Assembly: GCA_024236235.1 (NCBI GenBank)
Contig: JACKKV010000002.1
Span: 1 to 64,000, forward strand
Direction: 5' to 3'
DNA length: 64,000 nt
Source of the DNA: Novosphingobium sp.
Lineage (GTDB): Bacteria > Pseudomonadota > Alphaproteobacteria > Sphingomonadales > Sphingomonadaceae
The position numbers were made by a program, and so were the translations under genes. Under the pieces are notes generated by a model. It made no database searches. It was not told the origin of the DNA and saw nothing but the letters and a program-made list of their open reading frames with translations. Below, one piece after another: positions 34,817 through 42,975 of this stretch. Numbering within the stretch: the stretch's first letter is position 1; each line of letters starts with the position of its first letter.

Positions 34817-36048
34817 AGCAGATGCGTCCCCTTGCCATTACCGGCGGTTCGCTGGTCCTGCCCGACCGGGTGGTGAGGGGCACGCTGCGCTGTGCAGAGG
34901 GGCGGATCGTTGCGCTGGGCGATGCCACTGCGCCGCAGGATGGCGATGATGTGTTCGACGCAGGCGGGCGTCTGGTCGCGCCGGGGCTGGTCGATTTCGG
35001 CGTCTTCGCCGTCGACAAGCCGGCCTTTCACTTCGGCGGGATCACGCGCGCTGCGCTGATGCCCGATCAATCGCCGCCACTGGATCACCCCGCGCGCGTC
35101 CAGTTCCTGGCCTATAGCGGCAAGCCCGACCTGTGGGTGCATCCCCTGGCGGCGGCCACGCGCGGGCTGCAAGGCACGGAACTGGCGGAACTGGCGATGA
35201 TGCGCGAAGCGGGCGCGCGGGCGATTTCCACCGGGCGGCGCTGGATCGCCGATTCAGGGCTGATGCTGCGCCTGCTGCAATATGCGGCGATGCTGGACAT
35301 GGTGGTAGTTAGCCACGCCGAGGACAGCGGCATTGCGGGCAAGGCCGTTGCGACAGCGGGTGAGATGGCGACGCGGCTGGGTCTGCCCAGCGCACCGGCG
35401 GAAGCGGAAGCGTTGGCAGCGGCGCGGGACATTGCGCTCGCTGAACTCGCGGGCGCCCGGCTGCACCTGCGTCAGGTGACGACGCGCGCCGCGCTCGATC
35501 TGGTGCGAACGGCAAAGCAGCGCGGTATCGCCGTAACTGCCGGTGTCACACCCGCGCATTTCCAGCTTTCCGATCTGGCGATGGGGGAATTCCGCACCTT
35601 CGCCCGGCTGTCGCCGCCGCTGCGCAGCGAGGCAGACCGCCAGGCCGTGCTGGAGGCAGTTGGCGACGGCACCATCGACGTCATCTGTTCCAGCCACGAT
35701 CCGCGTGGTCCCGAGGACAAGCGGTTGCCCTTTGCCGACGCCGAACCCGGCATGGCGGGCGCGGAAACGCTGCTGGCGATGGTGCTGGGGCTGGTGCGCG
35801 ACGGGGTGATTGACATGGCGCGGGCGTTCCAGCTTGTCGCCGCGACCCCCGCCAGCCTGCTGGGCGCCGATGCGGGCCGACTCGCCCCGGGCGCGGAGGC
35901 GGATATCGCCATCCTTGACCCGGAGCGGCCGTGGATAGTGGATTCGCGGCGCATGGAAGCCAGCGCGGGCAATACCCCGTTTGACGGCCAGCCGGTGCAG
36001 GGCCGTGTGACGGCGCTGTTCAAGGGCGGGGTTTCGATCCGGCCCTGA
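34813..36048 (+). CDS. pyrC': dihydroorotase-like protein, predicted inactive (pyrC')
   Basis: 411 aa, amidohydrolase fold of the dihydroorotase family. The metal-binding Asp-X-His-X-His after strand 1 reads LVDFGVF here: Asp61 is kept but both His are replaced (Gly63, Phe65), and the late catalytic loop is SSHDPRGPEDK rather than the usual D-H-A-P-H. Known precedent: in Pseudomonas pyrBC' the inactive DHO homologue is needed to assemble ATCase. ATGA overlap with pyrB supports the same structural role here, with a true DHOase elsewhere in the genome. Confidence 0.87.
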   Translation: MKQMRPLAITGGSLVLPDRVVRGTLRCAEGRIVALGDATAPQDGDDVFDAGGRLVAPGLVDFGVFAVDKPAFHFGGITRAALMPDQSPPLDHPARVQFLAYSGKPDLWVHPLAAATRGLQGTELAELAMMREAGARAISTGRRWIADSGLMLRLLQYAAMLDMVVVSHAEDSGIAGKAVATAGEMATRLGLPSAPAEAEALAAARDIALAELAGARLHLRQVTTRAALDLVRTAKQRGIAVTAGVTPAHFQLSDLAMGEFRTFARLSPPLRSEADRQAVLEAVGDGTIDVICSSHDPRGPEDKRLPFADAEPGMAGAETLLAMVLGLVRDGVIDMARAFQLVAATPASLLGADAGRLAPGAEADIAILDPERPWIVDSRRMEASAGNTPFDGQPVQGRVTALFKGGVSIRP

Positions 36049-36077
36049 CGCTGAAGAGCTCCGGACCCTGAACGCCA

Positions 36078-36107
36078 AGGGGCGGCAGCCTTCCGGCCAC
36101 CGCCCCT
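36078..36107. terminator. bidirectional hairpin between converging genes
   Basis: AGGGGCGG (36078-36085) and CCGCCCCT (36100-36107) form an eight-pair stem with a 14-base loop, midway between the convergent ends of pyrC' and the SPOR lipoprotein gene. No strong T-run on either side. Confidence 0.5.
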
Positions 36108-36128
36108 CGCTGCAAGATCAGGAGACGG

Positions 36129-37457
36129 TCAGGATTCGACGGCGCCGGGTAGTGGCTTGTCTGCCGCGTAAGGAATGCAACCATGGCCCTTGCTCGCCAC
36201 ATTGGCGCAGAGCGAGCGGGCTTCAGCCTTGTCGAAACCGGCCGCCGAAACGCGCCAGTAACGCTTGCCACCCACCACTGCCTGGCTGATCTTCATTTCA
36301 TGACCGTCGAGCGCGGGATTACGGCTGGTATAAATGCCCCAGGCGCGGCGCGCACCCTGTTCGCTGTAGAACGAACCCAGCTGGACAAGATGCGATCCGC
36401 CGGTGGAACCTGCTGTTCCGGTGCGCGCCGACTGCGCAGGTGCGATGCCATAGCGCGCCGGCATTTTCTGCACGACCGGTTGCGAAACGAAACGCACCGT
36501 ATCCGCGATCAGGGCGGCAGGTGTCGGACCCTTGGGCGCGCTGGTGGCGAATGCTGCTTCGAAGCTCTGCGGGCGCTCCGGACTGGGCGCGTCATAGCGG
36601 GCCAGCGCGACGGCGGGTGCAGCGGGTGCTTGTTCATCCTGCGCGGGCAGGGCCGGAAGCTCGGTGTCAGCGGCGACCGTCCGGGCCGGGACCAGTGCTG
36701 CGGCCTCGGCTGCAAGCTGCTGGGCCGAAGGCGTATTGTTAAGTGCGAGTTCGGCGGGCTGGCCCGGATCGTCGCCAGTCACGGGCACACCCAACAGGGT
36801 GGAAACGCGATAGGCGCTGCCCGCGGCGCCAATGCTTTGCGCCCAGTCGCTGATCCGCTGGTCGATCTCGCCAGCAGGCACGTCTTGTGCGGCCATCAGC
36901 CGCGCTTCGCGCCACTTACCCGCCAGGGCATAGCTGTAAGCCAGATTCTGCCTGACCTTGGGCGTGTTCTGGCCTGAACGCAGGACGTCGGACAGCACAT
37001 TGACACCCCGATCGGGGGCACCGGCCAGCGCATAGGCAAGGCCCAGGTCTGCCGGATCGATTTCGTCGCGCCAGTCATTGAGTACCGCAACCGCCTGCCG
37101 CTGGTTGCCGGCACCGATATAGGCCAGCGCGAGGCTGAGCGCGGTGCGCGGGCTCGTGTCACCAAGCGACATCGCGTCATCAAGCGTGGTCGCCGCAGAT
37201 TTGAAGCGGCCGGCGTTGAGATAGGCATTGCCCAGCGTGGCGCGGTAAGCGGCATTGCGCGGATCGGCCAGCACCGCCTCTTCGGCGTTTCTGATGGCCT
37301 TGTCCGTCTTGCCTGCAGCCAGTGCCGATTCGGCCCGGCTGGCCGACACATCAGCGCGCGTCCCCCCGCCGGTCGTGCAGCCGGTCAGGGCCGTGGTGGC
37401 AAGTGCGGTTGATACGGCGATGCCGATCAGGCGCGTGCGGTTCGCAGTGCGGGTCAT
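36129..37457 (-). CDS. TPR and SPOR domain lipoprotein
   Basis: 442 aa. Lipoprotein signal with lipobox ALTGC (Cys near residue 27), a TPR-like helical region (about 40-200: AIRNAEEAVLADPRNAAYRA, LGNAYLNAGRF, NLAYSYALAGKW), a disordered Pro/Ala stretch, and a C-terminal SPOR domain (SHLVQLGSFYSEQGARRAWG, then RYWRVSAAGFDKAEA) that binds denuded septal peptidoglycan. ATG 37457 is preceded by AGGGGAA. The neighbouring ParA pair and a second SPOR protein at 39107 suggest a cell division or polarity locus. Confidence 0.85.
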   Translation of the reverse strand: MTRTANRTRLIGIAVSTALATTALTGCTTGGGTRADVSASRAESALAAGKTDKAIRNAEEAVLADPRNAAYRATLGNAYLNAGRFKSAATTLDDAMSLGDTSPRTALSLALAYIGAGNQRQAVAVLNDWRDEIDPADLGLAYALAGAPDRGVNVLSDVLRSGQNTPKVRQNLAYSYALAGKWREARLMAAQDVPAGEIDQRISDWAQSIGAAGSAYRVSTLLGVPVTGDDPGQPAELALNNTPSAQQLAAEAAALVPARTVAADTELPALPAQDEQAPAAPAVALARYDAPSPERPQSFEAAFATSAPKGPTPAALIADTVRFVSQPVVQKMPARYGIAPAQSARTGTAGSTGGSHLVQLGSFYSEQGARRAWGIYTSRNPALDGHEMKISQAVVGGKRYWRVSAAGFDKAEARSLCANVASKGHGCIPYAADKPLPGAVES

Positions 37458-37486
37458 TGGTATTCCCCTTTCGCTTTCCATGCAGG

Positions 37487-38161
37487 TCATTGCCGCTTCA
37501 CCTGAGCGGCCAGAGATTTCAGATTATCCATATCGCCCAGCAGGCGATCGAGCGCTTCGGTGACGATCTGCTGCGCGCTGCGATTGCGAATGGTGCAGGC
37601 AAGGCGCAGCATCAGATGGCGTTCGCTGTCGAGACGCAGGGTGAAGGCGGCACGCTGATTTGCACCAGGCGCTTTCTTGCGCGGTTTCACTGATGCTTTC
37701 TTTACAGTCTCCTGCGGTGAAGGTTTGCGCCCGTTCATGCCCGCAGCGTGCTTTGTTGGCTGGGCCAGCTTGGCCTCGATCTTCTCGATCTGGCGCAGAA
37801 CTTCCGGTTCCGCCGGACCGGCCAGAATGCGGGGCTTGCCGTTGGCAGTCTTGATCGTGCGTGCGTTCGCCGCAAGTTGTGCCGCTGCTTCGGCGTCGTC
37901 AGCGCGCGCTTCGGCCTGGGCATCCACGTTCAGCGGCGCGGGCGTCAGCGGCAGAATATCGGAATGGCGGTGCTCTTCGGCGTCGCCCATGTCATTCCAG
38001 CCAAGATCCTCCAGTGCGCCGAACCCGTTTTCCTCAGCCGGAGGATGCGGCTGGAACATTTGCGAGCGCATGGCCGGGCGTGCGCGGCCCTTTCGGGCCA
38101 GCAACGCTCCGTTCAGCGATGCAAGTGGTTTGGATTCGGTCATGGCCCCGCGCACTCCCAT
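37487..38161 (-). CDS. partner of orphan ParA with C-terminal ribbon-helix-helix-like domain
   Basis: About 224 aa, not a classical ParB. The N-terminal 140 residues are low-complexity and charged; a basic Lys-rich stretch follows (KKASVKPRKKAPGANQ), and the last about 50 residues (AAFTLRLDSERHLMLRLACT, then SAQQIVTEALDRLL) look like a ribbon-helix-helix fold. ATG 38161 overlaps the ParA stop by one base (TGATG); an ATG at 38143 is the alternative. Tight coupling to a ParA-type ATPase suggests it binds DNA or supports ParA positioning. Confidence 0.7.
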   Translation of the reverse strand: MGVRGAMTESKPLASLNGALLARKGRARPAMRSQMFQPHPPAEENGFGALEDLGWNDMGDAEEHRHSDILPLTPAPLNVDAQAEARADDAEAAAQLAANARTIKTANGKPRILAGPAEPEVLRQIEKIEAKLAQPTKHAAGMNGRKPSPQETVKKASVKPRKKAPGANQRAAFTLRLDSERHLMLRLACTIRNRSAQQIVTEALDRLLGDMDNLKSLAAQVKRQ

Positions 38162-38880
38162 CAGGACTGCGCGACCCGGCGACCGAAGCCGCCGACGGGC
38201 CGGTGCATGCCAGGCGCCATGGCCACGCTGTTCGGCGCGGCGAACACGGTGCGGCGGAAATTCTTTTCGAGCCGGTCCGCCATGTAATTCCACAGCGCTT
38301 CGATTTCGCGGGCGGAACGACCTTCGGGATCGACTTCCATCACCGTGCGGCCATCGATCATCGAGGCGGCATAATCGGTGCGATGATGCAGCGTCACCGG
38401 CGCGACGGTGCCGTGCTGTGACAGTGCCACAGCTGCTTCCGACGTAATCTTGGCCTTCGGCGTGGCGGCGTTGACCACGAATATCAGCGGCTTGCCCGCG
38501 CGTTCGCACAGGTCAACCGTGGCGCCGACGGCGCGCAGATCGTGCGGGCTTGGCCGCGTGGGCACCACGATCAGTTCGGCCACCGAAATGACTGACTGAA
38601 TGGCCATGGTGATGGCCGGCGGGGTGTCAATCACCGCCAGGCGGAAACCCTGTTCCCGCAGTGTCGCAAGATCGTTCTGCAGCCGCGCGACTGTGGTCTG
38701 GGCGAAGGCGGGATATTCCGCCTCGCGTTCGTTCCACCAGTCCGCAAGCGATCCTTGCGGGTCAATGTCGATGAGCACGACCGGCCCGGCGCCAGCACGC
38801 TGTGCCTGGACCGCCAGATGCCCGGAAAGAGTGGTCTTCCCCGACCCCCCCTTTTGCGAAGCCAATGCCAAAACTCGCAA
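38161..38880 (-). CDS. orphan ParA/MinD-family ATPase
   Basis: About 239 aa. Deviant Walker A motif LASQKGGSGKTTLSG near the N-terminus, Walker A' VLIDIDPQGSLADWW, Walker B-like LAVIDTPPA and a VVNAATPKA specificity segment. No ATG lies near the N-terminus; I use TTG 38880 (MRVLALASQKGG) because GAGGGGGA lies about eight bases upstream; a second TTG at 38931 extends it by 17 codons. No parS or parB is adjacent, so this is not the main chromosome segregation pair. A positioning role near the SPOR proteins is inference. Confidence 0.83.
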   Translation of the reverse strand: MRVLALASQKGGSGKTTLSGHLAVQAQRAGAGPVVLIDIDPQGSLADWWNEREAEYPAFAQTTVARLQNDLATLREQGFRLAVIDTPPAITMAIQSVISVAELIVVPTRPSPHDLRAVGATVDLCERAGKPLIFVVNAATPKAKITSEAAVALSQHGTVAPVTLHHRTDYAASMIDGRTVMEVDPEGRSAREIEALWNYMADRLEKNFRRTVFAAPNSVAMAPGMHRPVGGFGRRVAQS

Positions 38881-39106
38881 GGCCAAATCCCCCTCATCAG
38901 CGTGTCCCGGGACGCAGGTCGCGCCCCTCAATCCATGCCGGGATCGCAGATCGACCCTAATTTTAAGTTAACGTTGCGGCGCTGTGCGGGGTTTGTGCAG
39001 GCGATCTGCCCAGGTGAGCTGCATCGTTTCGGAAAGGCTTTGCTAACGCTTCGTTCACTATAAGATGGCGAAACCGTAACCGGCAAAGGGGTCCGGAAGA
39101 GTGTTT

Positions 39107-40282
39107 ATGCGTATGAAATTCAACCGTTCGTTCGCGGGAGCTCTCGCTGGCGCCGCGATGTTCGGCCTGGCCGCGCCCGCTTTTGCCGGAGTCAAGGACG
39201 GGGTCGATGCATGGAGCCGCGGCGATTTTGCAGCCGCCGTCAGCGAATGGCGCGGCCCTGCTGCTGCAGGCGATGCGGACGCGCAATTCAACCTTGCCCA
39301 GGCCTATCGCTTCGGCAAGGGCGTGGCGCAGGATAATGCGATGGCCGAACAGCTGTATGCGCAGGCCGCCGCGCAAGGCCACTGGCAGGCAGCGGATCTT
39401 TACGGGTTGCTGCTGTTCCAGTCGGGCCGTCAGCAGGAGGCGCTGCCTTATGTCGAGGCGTCTGCGGCACGCGGCGATCCGCGCGCCCAATATCTGCTGG
39501 GGATCGCGCATTTCAACGGTGACAATGTTCCCAAGGACTGGGTCCGGGCCTATGCGCTGATGACCCTGGCCAATGCGCAGGGGATGGATCAGGCCAGCGG
39601 GGCGCTGGCGCAGATGGATGCGCATATCCCGCTGGAACAACGCAAGCAGGCCGTGGCGCTTTCACAGCAGTTGCAGCGCGATGCCGATGCGCGCCGCGCC
39701 CAGCAGCTGGCGTCAGCCGATCTGGCTGCTGCCGAAAAGACATCGGGCCGGGGAACGGGAATTGCTGCCGCTGCGCCGTCACCCATGGCCAACCCGGCGA
39801 TCACCGCAACGCCGCGTGTGCCGCAGCCGATAGCGCCTGCCGCAGTGCCGCCGTCAGTTGTCGCTGCCGAGGCGGCTGTGGCGGAAGCGGCCCGGGTGCG
39901 CGGAACCGAAAGTCCGGCAGAGGCGGGCGCGGATTATGCGCGGCCCAGCCAGAAGGCGGCGAATCCGCCCGCGTCGGTTGCGCGCCCCGCCACTCCGCCA
40001 TCACCACGCCCGGCTATCGCGCCTGTGGCCAGTCCGGCGCCGGTTGCCGCGACTGGCGGTGCATGGAAAGTGCAGCTCGGCGCGTTTTCCGTCGCGGCCA
40101 ATGCCAACCGCATGTGGGATCAGATCGGCGGGCGCGGCGCGCTGGCGGGCAAGAGCAAGCTGCTCGTCCCGGCGGGCGGGGTGACCAAACTGCAGGCGGG
40201 TGGCTTTGCCAGCCGTGCGGATGCTGATGCTGCCTGTGCCGCGCTGAAATCCGCGGGGCAGGCCTGCCTCGTCACCCGGTGA
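39107..40282 (+). CDS. Sel1-like repeat and SPOR domain periplasmic protein
   Basis: 391 aa. Signal peptide (about 1-25, cleavage after APAFA), Sel1/TPR-type repeats (GDADAQFNLAQAYRFGKGVA, DPRAQYLLGIAHFNGDNVPK; about 35-155), a Pro/Ala-rich linker, and a C-terminal SPOR domain (WKVQLGAFSVAANANRMWDQ then GVTKLQAGGFASRADADA). ATG 39107 has GGAAG eight bases upstream. Divergent from the ParA gene across about 225 bp. It probably binds septal peptidoglycan; the partner of the repeats is unknown. Confidence 0.85.
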   Translation: MRMKFNRSFAGALAGAAMFGLAAPAFAGVKDGVDAWSRGDFAAAVSEWRGPAAAGDADAQFNLAQAYRFGKGVAQDNAMAEQLYAQAAAQGHWQAADLYGLLLFQSGRQQEALPYVEASAARGDPRAQYLLGIAHFNGDNVPKDWVRAYALMTLANAQGMDQASGALAQMDAHIPLEQRKQAVALSQQLQRDADARRAQQLASADLAAAEKTSGRGTGIAAAAPSPMANPAITATPRVPQPIAPAAVPPSVVAAEAAVAEAARVRGTESPAEAGADYARPSQKAANPPASVARPATPPSPRPAIAPVASPAPVAATGGAWKVQLGAFSVAANANRMWDQIGGRGALAGKSKLLVPAGGVTKLQAGGFASRADADAACAALKSAGQACLVTR

Positions 40283-41559
40283 TGGGGGGTGACCCGGCGC
40301 ATGGTCCGCCGGGCGATCATGGCGGAAGGGGAAACGATCCCGCACGCATCCTTGCGCTGGACTTCATTCGCGGTGTCGCGGTGCTGGGCATCCTGGCCGC
40401 CAATATCGTCGGCTTTGCCAATCCGATGCTGGCCACAGTCTGGCCGGGCGCGCTGTCCCTGCCTATGCGGCCTGCTGACGAGATTGCCTGGTGGGCCCAG
40501 TTCATCCTGATCGATGGCAAGATGCGCGGGCTGTTTACCCTGCTGTTCGGGGCGGGGATGGCGCTGTTCCTTGAAACCAAAGGCGCTGGCCTGCAGGCGC
40601 GGCGACTGGGCTGGCTGACGGTGCTTGGCTTGCTGCATTATTTCCTGCTGTTTCGCGGCGACATCCTGTTCTCCTACGCTGTGTGCGGGTTGATCGCGCT
40701 CTGGCTGGGTTCGGCCCGGCTCGGCGCAACCACGCTGGTTGTCACCGGGGTCGTGCTCTACTGCGTGGGGGCGACGCTTGGCGCTGCGCTGTTCCTCAAT
40801 TTCCTGTTTCAGGAGAACACGGCGCTGGCCGCATGCGCCGATGCCACAGCCTGTCTCGCCAGCCCTGATGGCTCGCTTTACTGGGAAGCGCTGCAGGAAA
40901 ACCTTGCCGAAGCCGCTGCCGAAAGCGCAGCCTATCGAGGAAACTTTTCCGGCCTGCTTTCGTATAATCTGCGCGAACATCTGTTCGGCCCGGTTGATGG
41001 CGCCATTTTGGCGCTGCTTGAGACATTCCCGCTGATTCTGATCGGGATGGGCTTGCTCAAGGCGGGCTTTTTCCTTCGCTGCGCGACCGCAATGGCGGCA
41101 TGGGGACTGGCGGGGATTGTGCTGGGCACCGCATTGACCGTGCCACTGGGCATGTGGATCGAAAGCGCTGGCTATCCAATGTACCGCAATTTCATCACCA
41201 TGATGGGGCTTGGGCAAATCGCGCGCCTGCCGGTGATTCTTGGTTTTGCCGCCTGTCTGGTCTGGCTGGCACCGAGAATGGAGCGGGGCTGGCTGGGTCG
41301 GCGGCTGGCGGCGGCGGGGCGGCTTGCGCTTTCCAATTACATTGCCTGTTCGCTGCTGATGGCGTTCCTGTTCCAGGGCTGGGGGCTGGGCTGGTACGGA
41401 TCGCTAACCCGCACACAACTGTTGTGGCCGATGCTGGGTGCCTGGGCTGCGATGTTGCTCTGGTCTGGTCCATGGCTTTCGCGCTATCACTTCGGACCGC
41501 TGGAATGGCTGTGGCGCTGCCTGACTTATGGCCGCCGCTTTTCGTTCCGGCGCGATTGA
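40282..41559 (+). CDS. DUF418 family integral membrane protein
   Basis: 425 aa with about ten predicted membrane helices. It opens with LALDFIRGVAVLGILAANIV, typical of the DUF418/heparan-acetyltransferase-like (YeiB) group, and ends with the DUF418-type region RLALSNYIACSLLMAFLF to YHFGPLEWLWRCLTYG. Start ATG 40282 overlaps the upstream stop (TGATG). The family has no established biochemical role; transfer of acyl groups across the membrane is a suggestion from the fold only. Confidence 0.85.
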   Translation: MGGDPAHGPPGDHGGRGNDPARILALDFIRGVAVLGILAANIVGFANPMLATVWPGALSLPMRPADEIAWWAQFILIDGKMRGLFTLLFGAGMALFLETKGAGLQARRLGWLTVLGLLHYFLLFRGDILFSYAVCGLIALWLGSARLGATTLVVTGVVLYCVGATLGAALFLNFLFQENTALAACADATACLASPDGSLYWEALQENLAEAAAESAAYRGNFSGLLSYNLREHLFGPVDGAILALLETFPLILIGMGLLKAGFFLRCATAMAAWGLAGIVLGTALTVPLGMWIESAGYPMYRNFITMMGLGQIARLPVILGFAACLVWLAPRMERGWLGRRLAAAGRLALSNYIACSLLMAFLFQGWGLGWYGSLTRTQLLWPMLGAWAAMLLWSGPWLSRYHFGPLEWLWRCLTYGRRFSFRRD

Positions 41560-41615
41560 GCCTTGCTAATGCGATCAATTCGCATTACGTAACAGGGATT
41601 ATCGGGAGGCCGCCA

Positions 41616-41807
41616 GTGTATCTGTGCATCTGCAATGCCATTCGGGAAACGGATTTCCGGCGCGCTGCGCGTGACGGGTCAGGCGATGCAGAAGCGATCT
41701 ATCGCGCGATGGGGCGCACTCCTGATTGCGGTTCTTGCCTGTGCGAGGCGGAAGATATTTTGCGGGAAGAACGCGAAGGGCTGAAATCGGCCATTCTTGC
41801 CGCCTGA
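41616..41807 (+). CDS. bfd: bacterioferritin-associated ferredoxin
   Basis: 63 aa [2Fe-2S] protein. The Cys set is Cys4-X-Cys6 (LCICNA) and Cys38-X2-Cys41 (TPDCGSCLC), with IRETDFRRAARDG between, as in BFD proteins that reduce stored iron so bacterioferritin can release it. GTG 41616 is preceded by GGGAGG at good spacing; the longer open frame upstream is in the DUF418 gene's shadow. Directly followed by bfr, which supports the call. Confidence 0.88.
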   Translation: MYLCICNAIRETDFRRAARDGSGDAEAIYRAMGRTPDCGSCLCEAEDILREEREGLKSAILAA

Positions 41808-41890
41808 CTTCGTCGAAACCGGGCATGCGCCGCTTGCCATGCCGCGCCGGGGCGCGCATATTCACGCCCTGATTTCGTATGGAGGCGGGC

Positions 41891-42376
41891 ATGAAGGGCG
41901 ACCAGAAGGTCATCGAATTTCTCAACAAGGCGCTGACTAATGAGCTGACCGCCATCAACCAGTACTGGCTGCACTACCGGGTGCTCAAGAACTGGGGGGT
42001 CGACAAGCTTGCCGAATATGAACGGCACGAATCGATCGACGAGATGAAACATGCCGACATGCTGGCCGACCGTGTGCTGTTTCTGGACGGGCTTCCCAAT
42101 TTTCAGGCGATTCACAAGCTCAAGGTCGGGGAAACGGTGGAAGAGATCCTGAAGGCGGATCTTGCACTGGAGATGGAAGCGATACCGCTGCTGCGTGACG
42201 CCATCGAACATTGCGAAAGCGTGCGCGATTATGCCAGCCGCGAATTGTTCGAGCGCATCCTGGAGAGCGAGGAGGAGCATGTCGATTTTCTTGAAACCCA
42301 GTTCGACATGATCGCCCGCATGGGGCTTGAAAATTATGTCCAGCTGCAAAGCAAACCGGCTGGCGAAGGGGCCTAG
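41891..42376 (+). CDS. bfr: bacterioferritin
   Basis: 161 aa, standard length. All six ferroxidase ligands are at canonical positions: Glu18, Glu51, His54, Glu94, Glu127 and His130, with heme ligand Met52. Forms the 24-mer iron store. ATG 41891 follows GGAGGCGGGC; an ATG at 41879 is too early for that site. The TAG stop (42374-42376) coincides with the border of an inverted-repeat element, see 42371-42646. Co-located with bfd. Confidence 0.95.
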   Translation: MKGDQKVIEFLNKALTNELTAINQYWLHYRVLKNWGVDKLAEYERHESIDEMKHADMLADRVLFLDGLPNFQAIHKLKVGETVEEILKADLALEMEAIPLLRDAIEHCESVRDYASRELFERILESEEEHVDFLETQFDMIARMGLENYVQLQSKPAGEGA

Positions 42377-42646
42377 GCGGCGTGGACAAATTCCGCGCGG
42401 CCACGGCCGGAGGCCAGAAACGTCAGTTTAAGGAGTGAGCACGAAGGTCATGCTGGCATATTCAAGGACGAACGACGCAGAAATGGCGTTTTTGGGTCCG
42501 GCCCCTGCGGGGTTCGGCCCAATTGGACGCCGGCCGCGTTGCTCAACCTTGAAAGAGAACCACTCTTCCTTCGGCTTCGCGCCTTACCAGCGCCCAATTG
42601 GGCATCGAACCGTGGTTCGCGTGGAATTTGTCCACGCCGCCTAGGC
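42371..42646. mobile_element. MITE-like element with 24-bp perfect inverted ends
   Basis: Bases 42371-42394 are exactly the reverse complement of 42623-42646. The outer bases are GCCTAG...CTAGGC; CTAG on both sides could be a 4-bp target duplication of the YTAR type used by IS5-group elements, making the element proper about 266 bp. The interior has no transposase-length frame. It contains a smaller inverted pair around CCCAATTGG (near 42518 and 42593). It sits exactly between the bfr stop and the next gene. Non-autonomous transposition is inferred from structure; the source IS is not in the window. Confidence 0.75.
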
Positions 42647-42665
42647 GAGCGAGGGAGGAACGGTG

Positions 42666-42941
42666 ATGAGCCTGCAACCCTACAAGGCGACGCCGGTCTT
42701 CGATCAGGACAGTCTGCCTGCGGCGCTGCGCAACGAACACAATACCAAGGCAGGCGTCTGGGGCCTGTTGCGGGTGCTGGAAGGGGAAGTCCGGCTGGTG
42801 TTTCGCGAAACGGGCAAGTCAGTGCGGGTGACCCCCGAAAACCCCGGCCATATCCCCCCGCAGGAGGTGCATCATGTGGAACTGTGCGGGCCGATGCGGA
42901 TGCAGGTCGAATTCTACCGCGAACCGCCGCCTGGCGGGTGA
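42666..42941 (+). CDS. DUF1971 (TehB-like cupin) protein
   Basis: 91 aa. MSLQPYKATPVFDQDSLPAA, LRNEHNTKAGVWGLLRVLEG and HIPPQEVHHVEL follow the DUF1971 pattern, a small cupin also found fused to the TehB tellurite methyltransferase; here it stands alone. GGAGG lies just upstream of ATG 42666. The His pair and Glu of the barrel could bind a metal. The downstream aldolase and TauD-like genes face the same way with short gaps, so they may form one operon. Specific role unknown. Confidence 0.8.
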   Translation: MSLQPYKATPVFDQDSLPAALRNEHNTKAGVWGLLRVLEGEVRLVFRETGKSVRVTPENPGHIPPQEVHHVELCGPMRMQVEFYREPPPGG

Positions 42942-42975
42942 TTGAGCGGGGCCGGCAATTGAGGAGGGGAATCCG

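Noticed and set aside
40120..41217. 365-codon minus-strand frame opposite the DUF418 gene
   Set aside because: The plus strand encodes a coherent multi-helix membrane protein coupled to its neighbour; the antisense frame has no domain.
42435..42644. 69-codon frame inside the inverted-repeat element
   Set aside because: No ribosome site, no similarity seen, and its end is the inverted repeat itself; not enough to call a gene or transposase.
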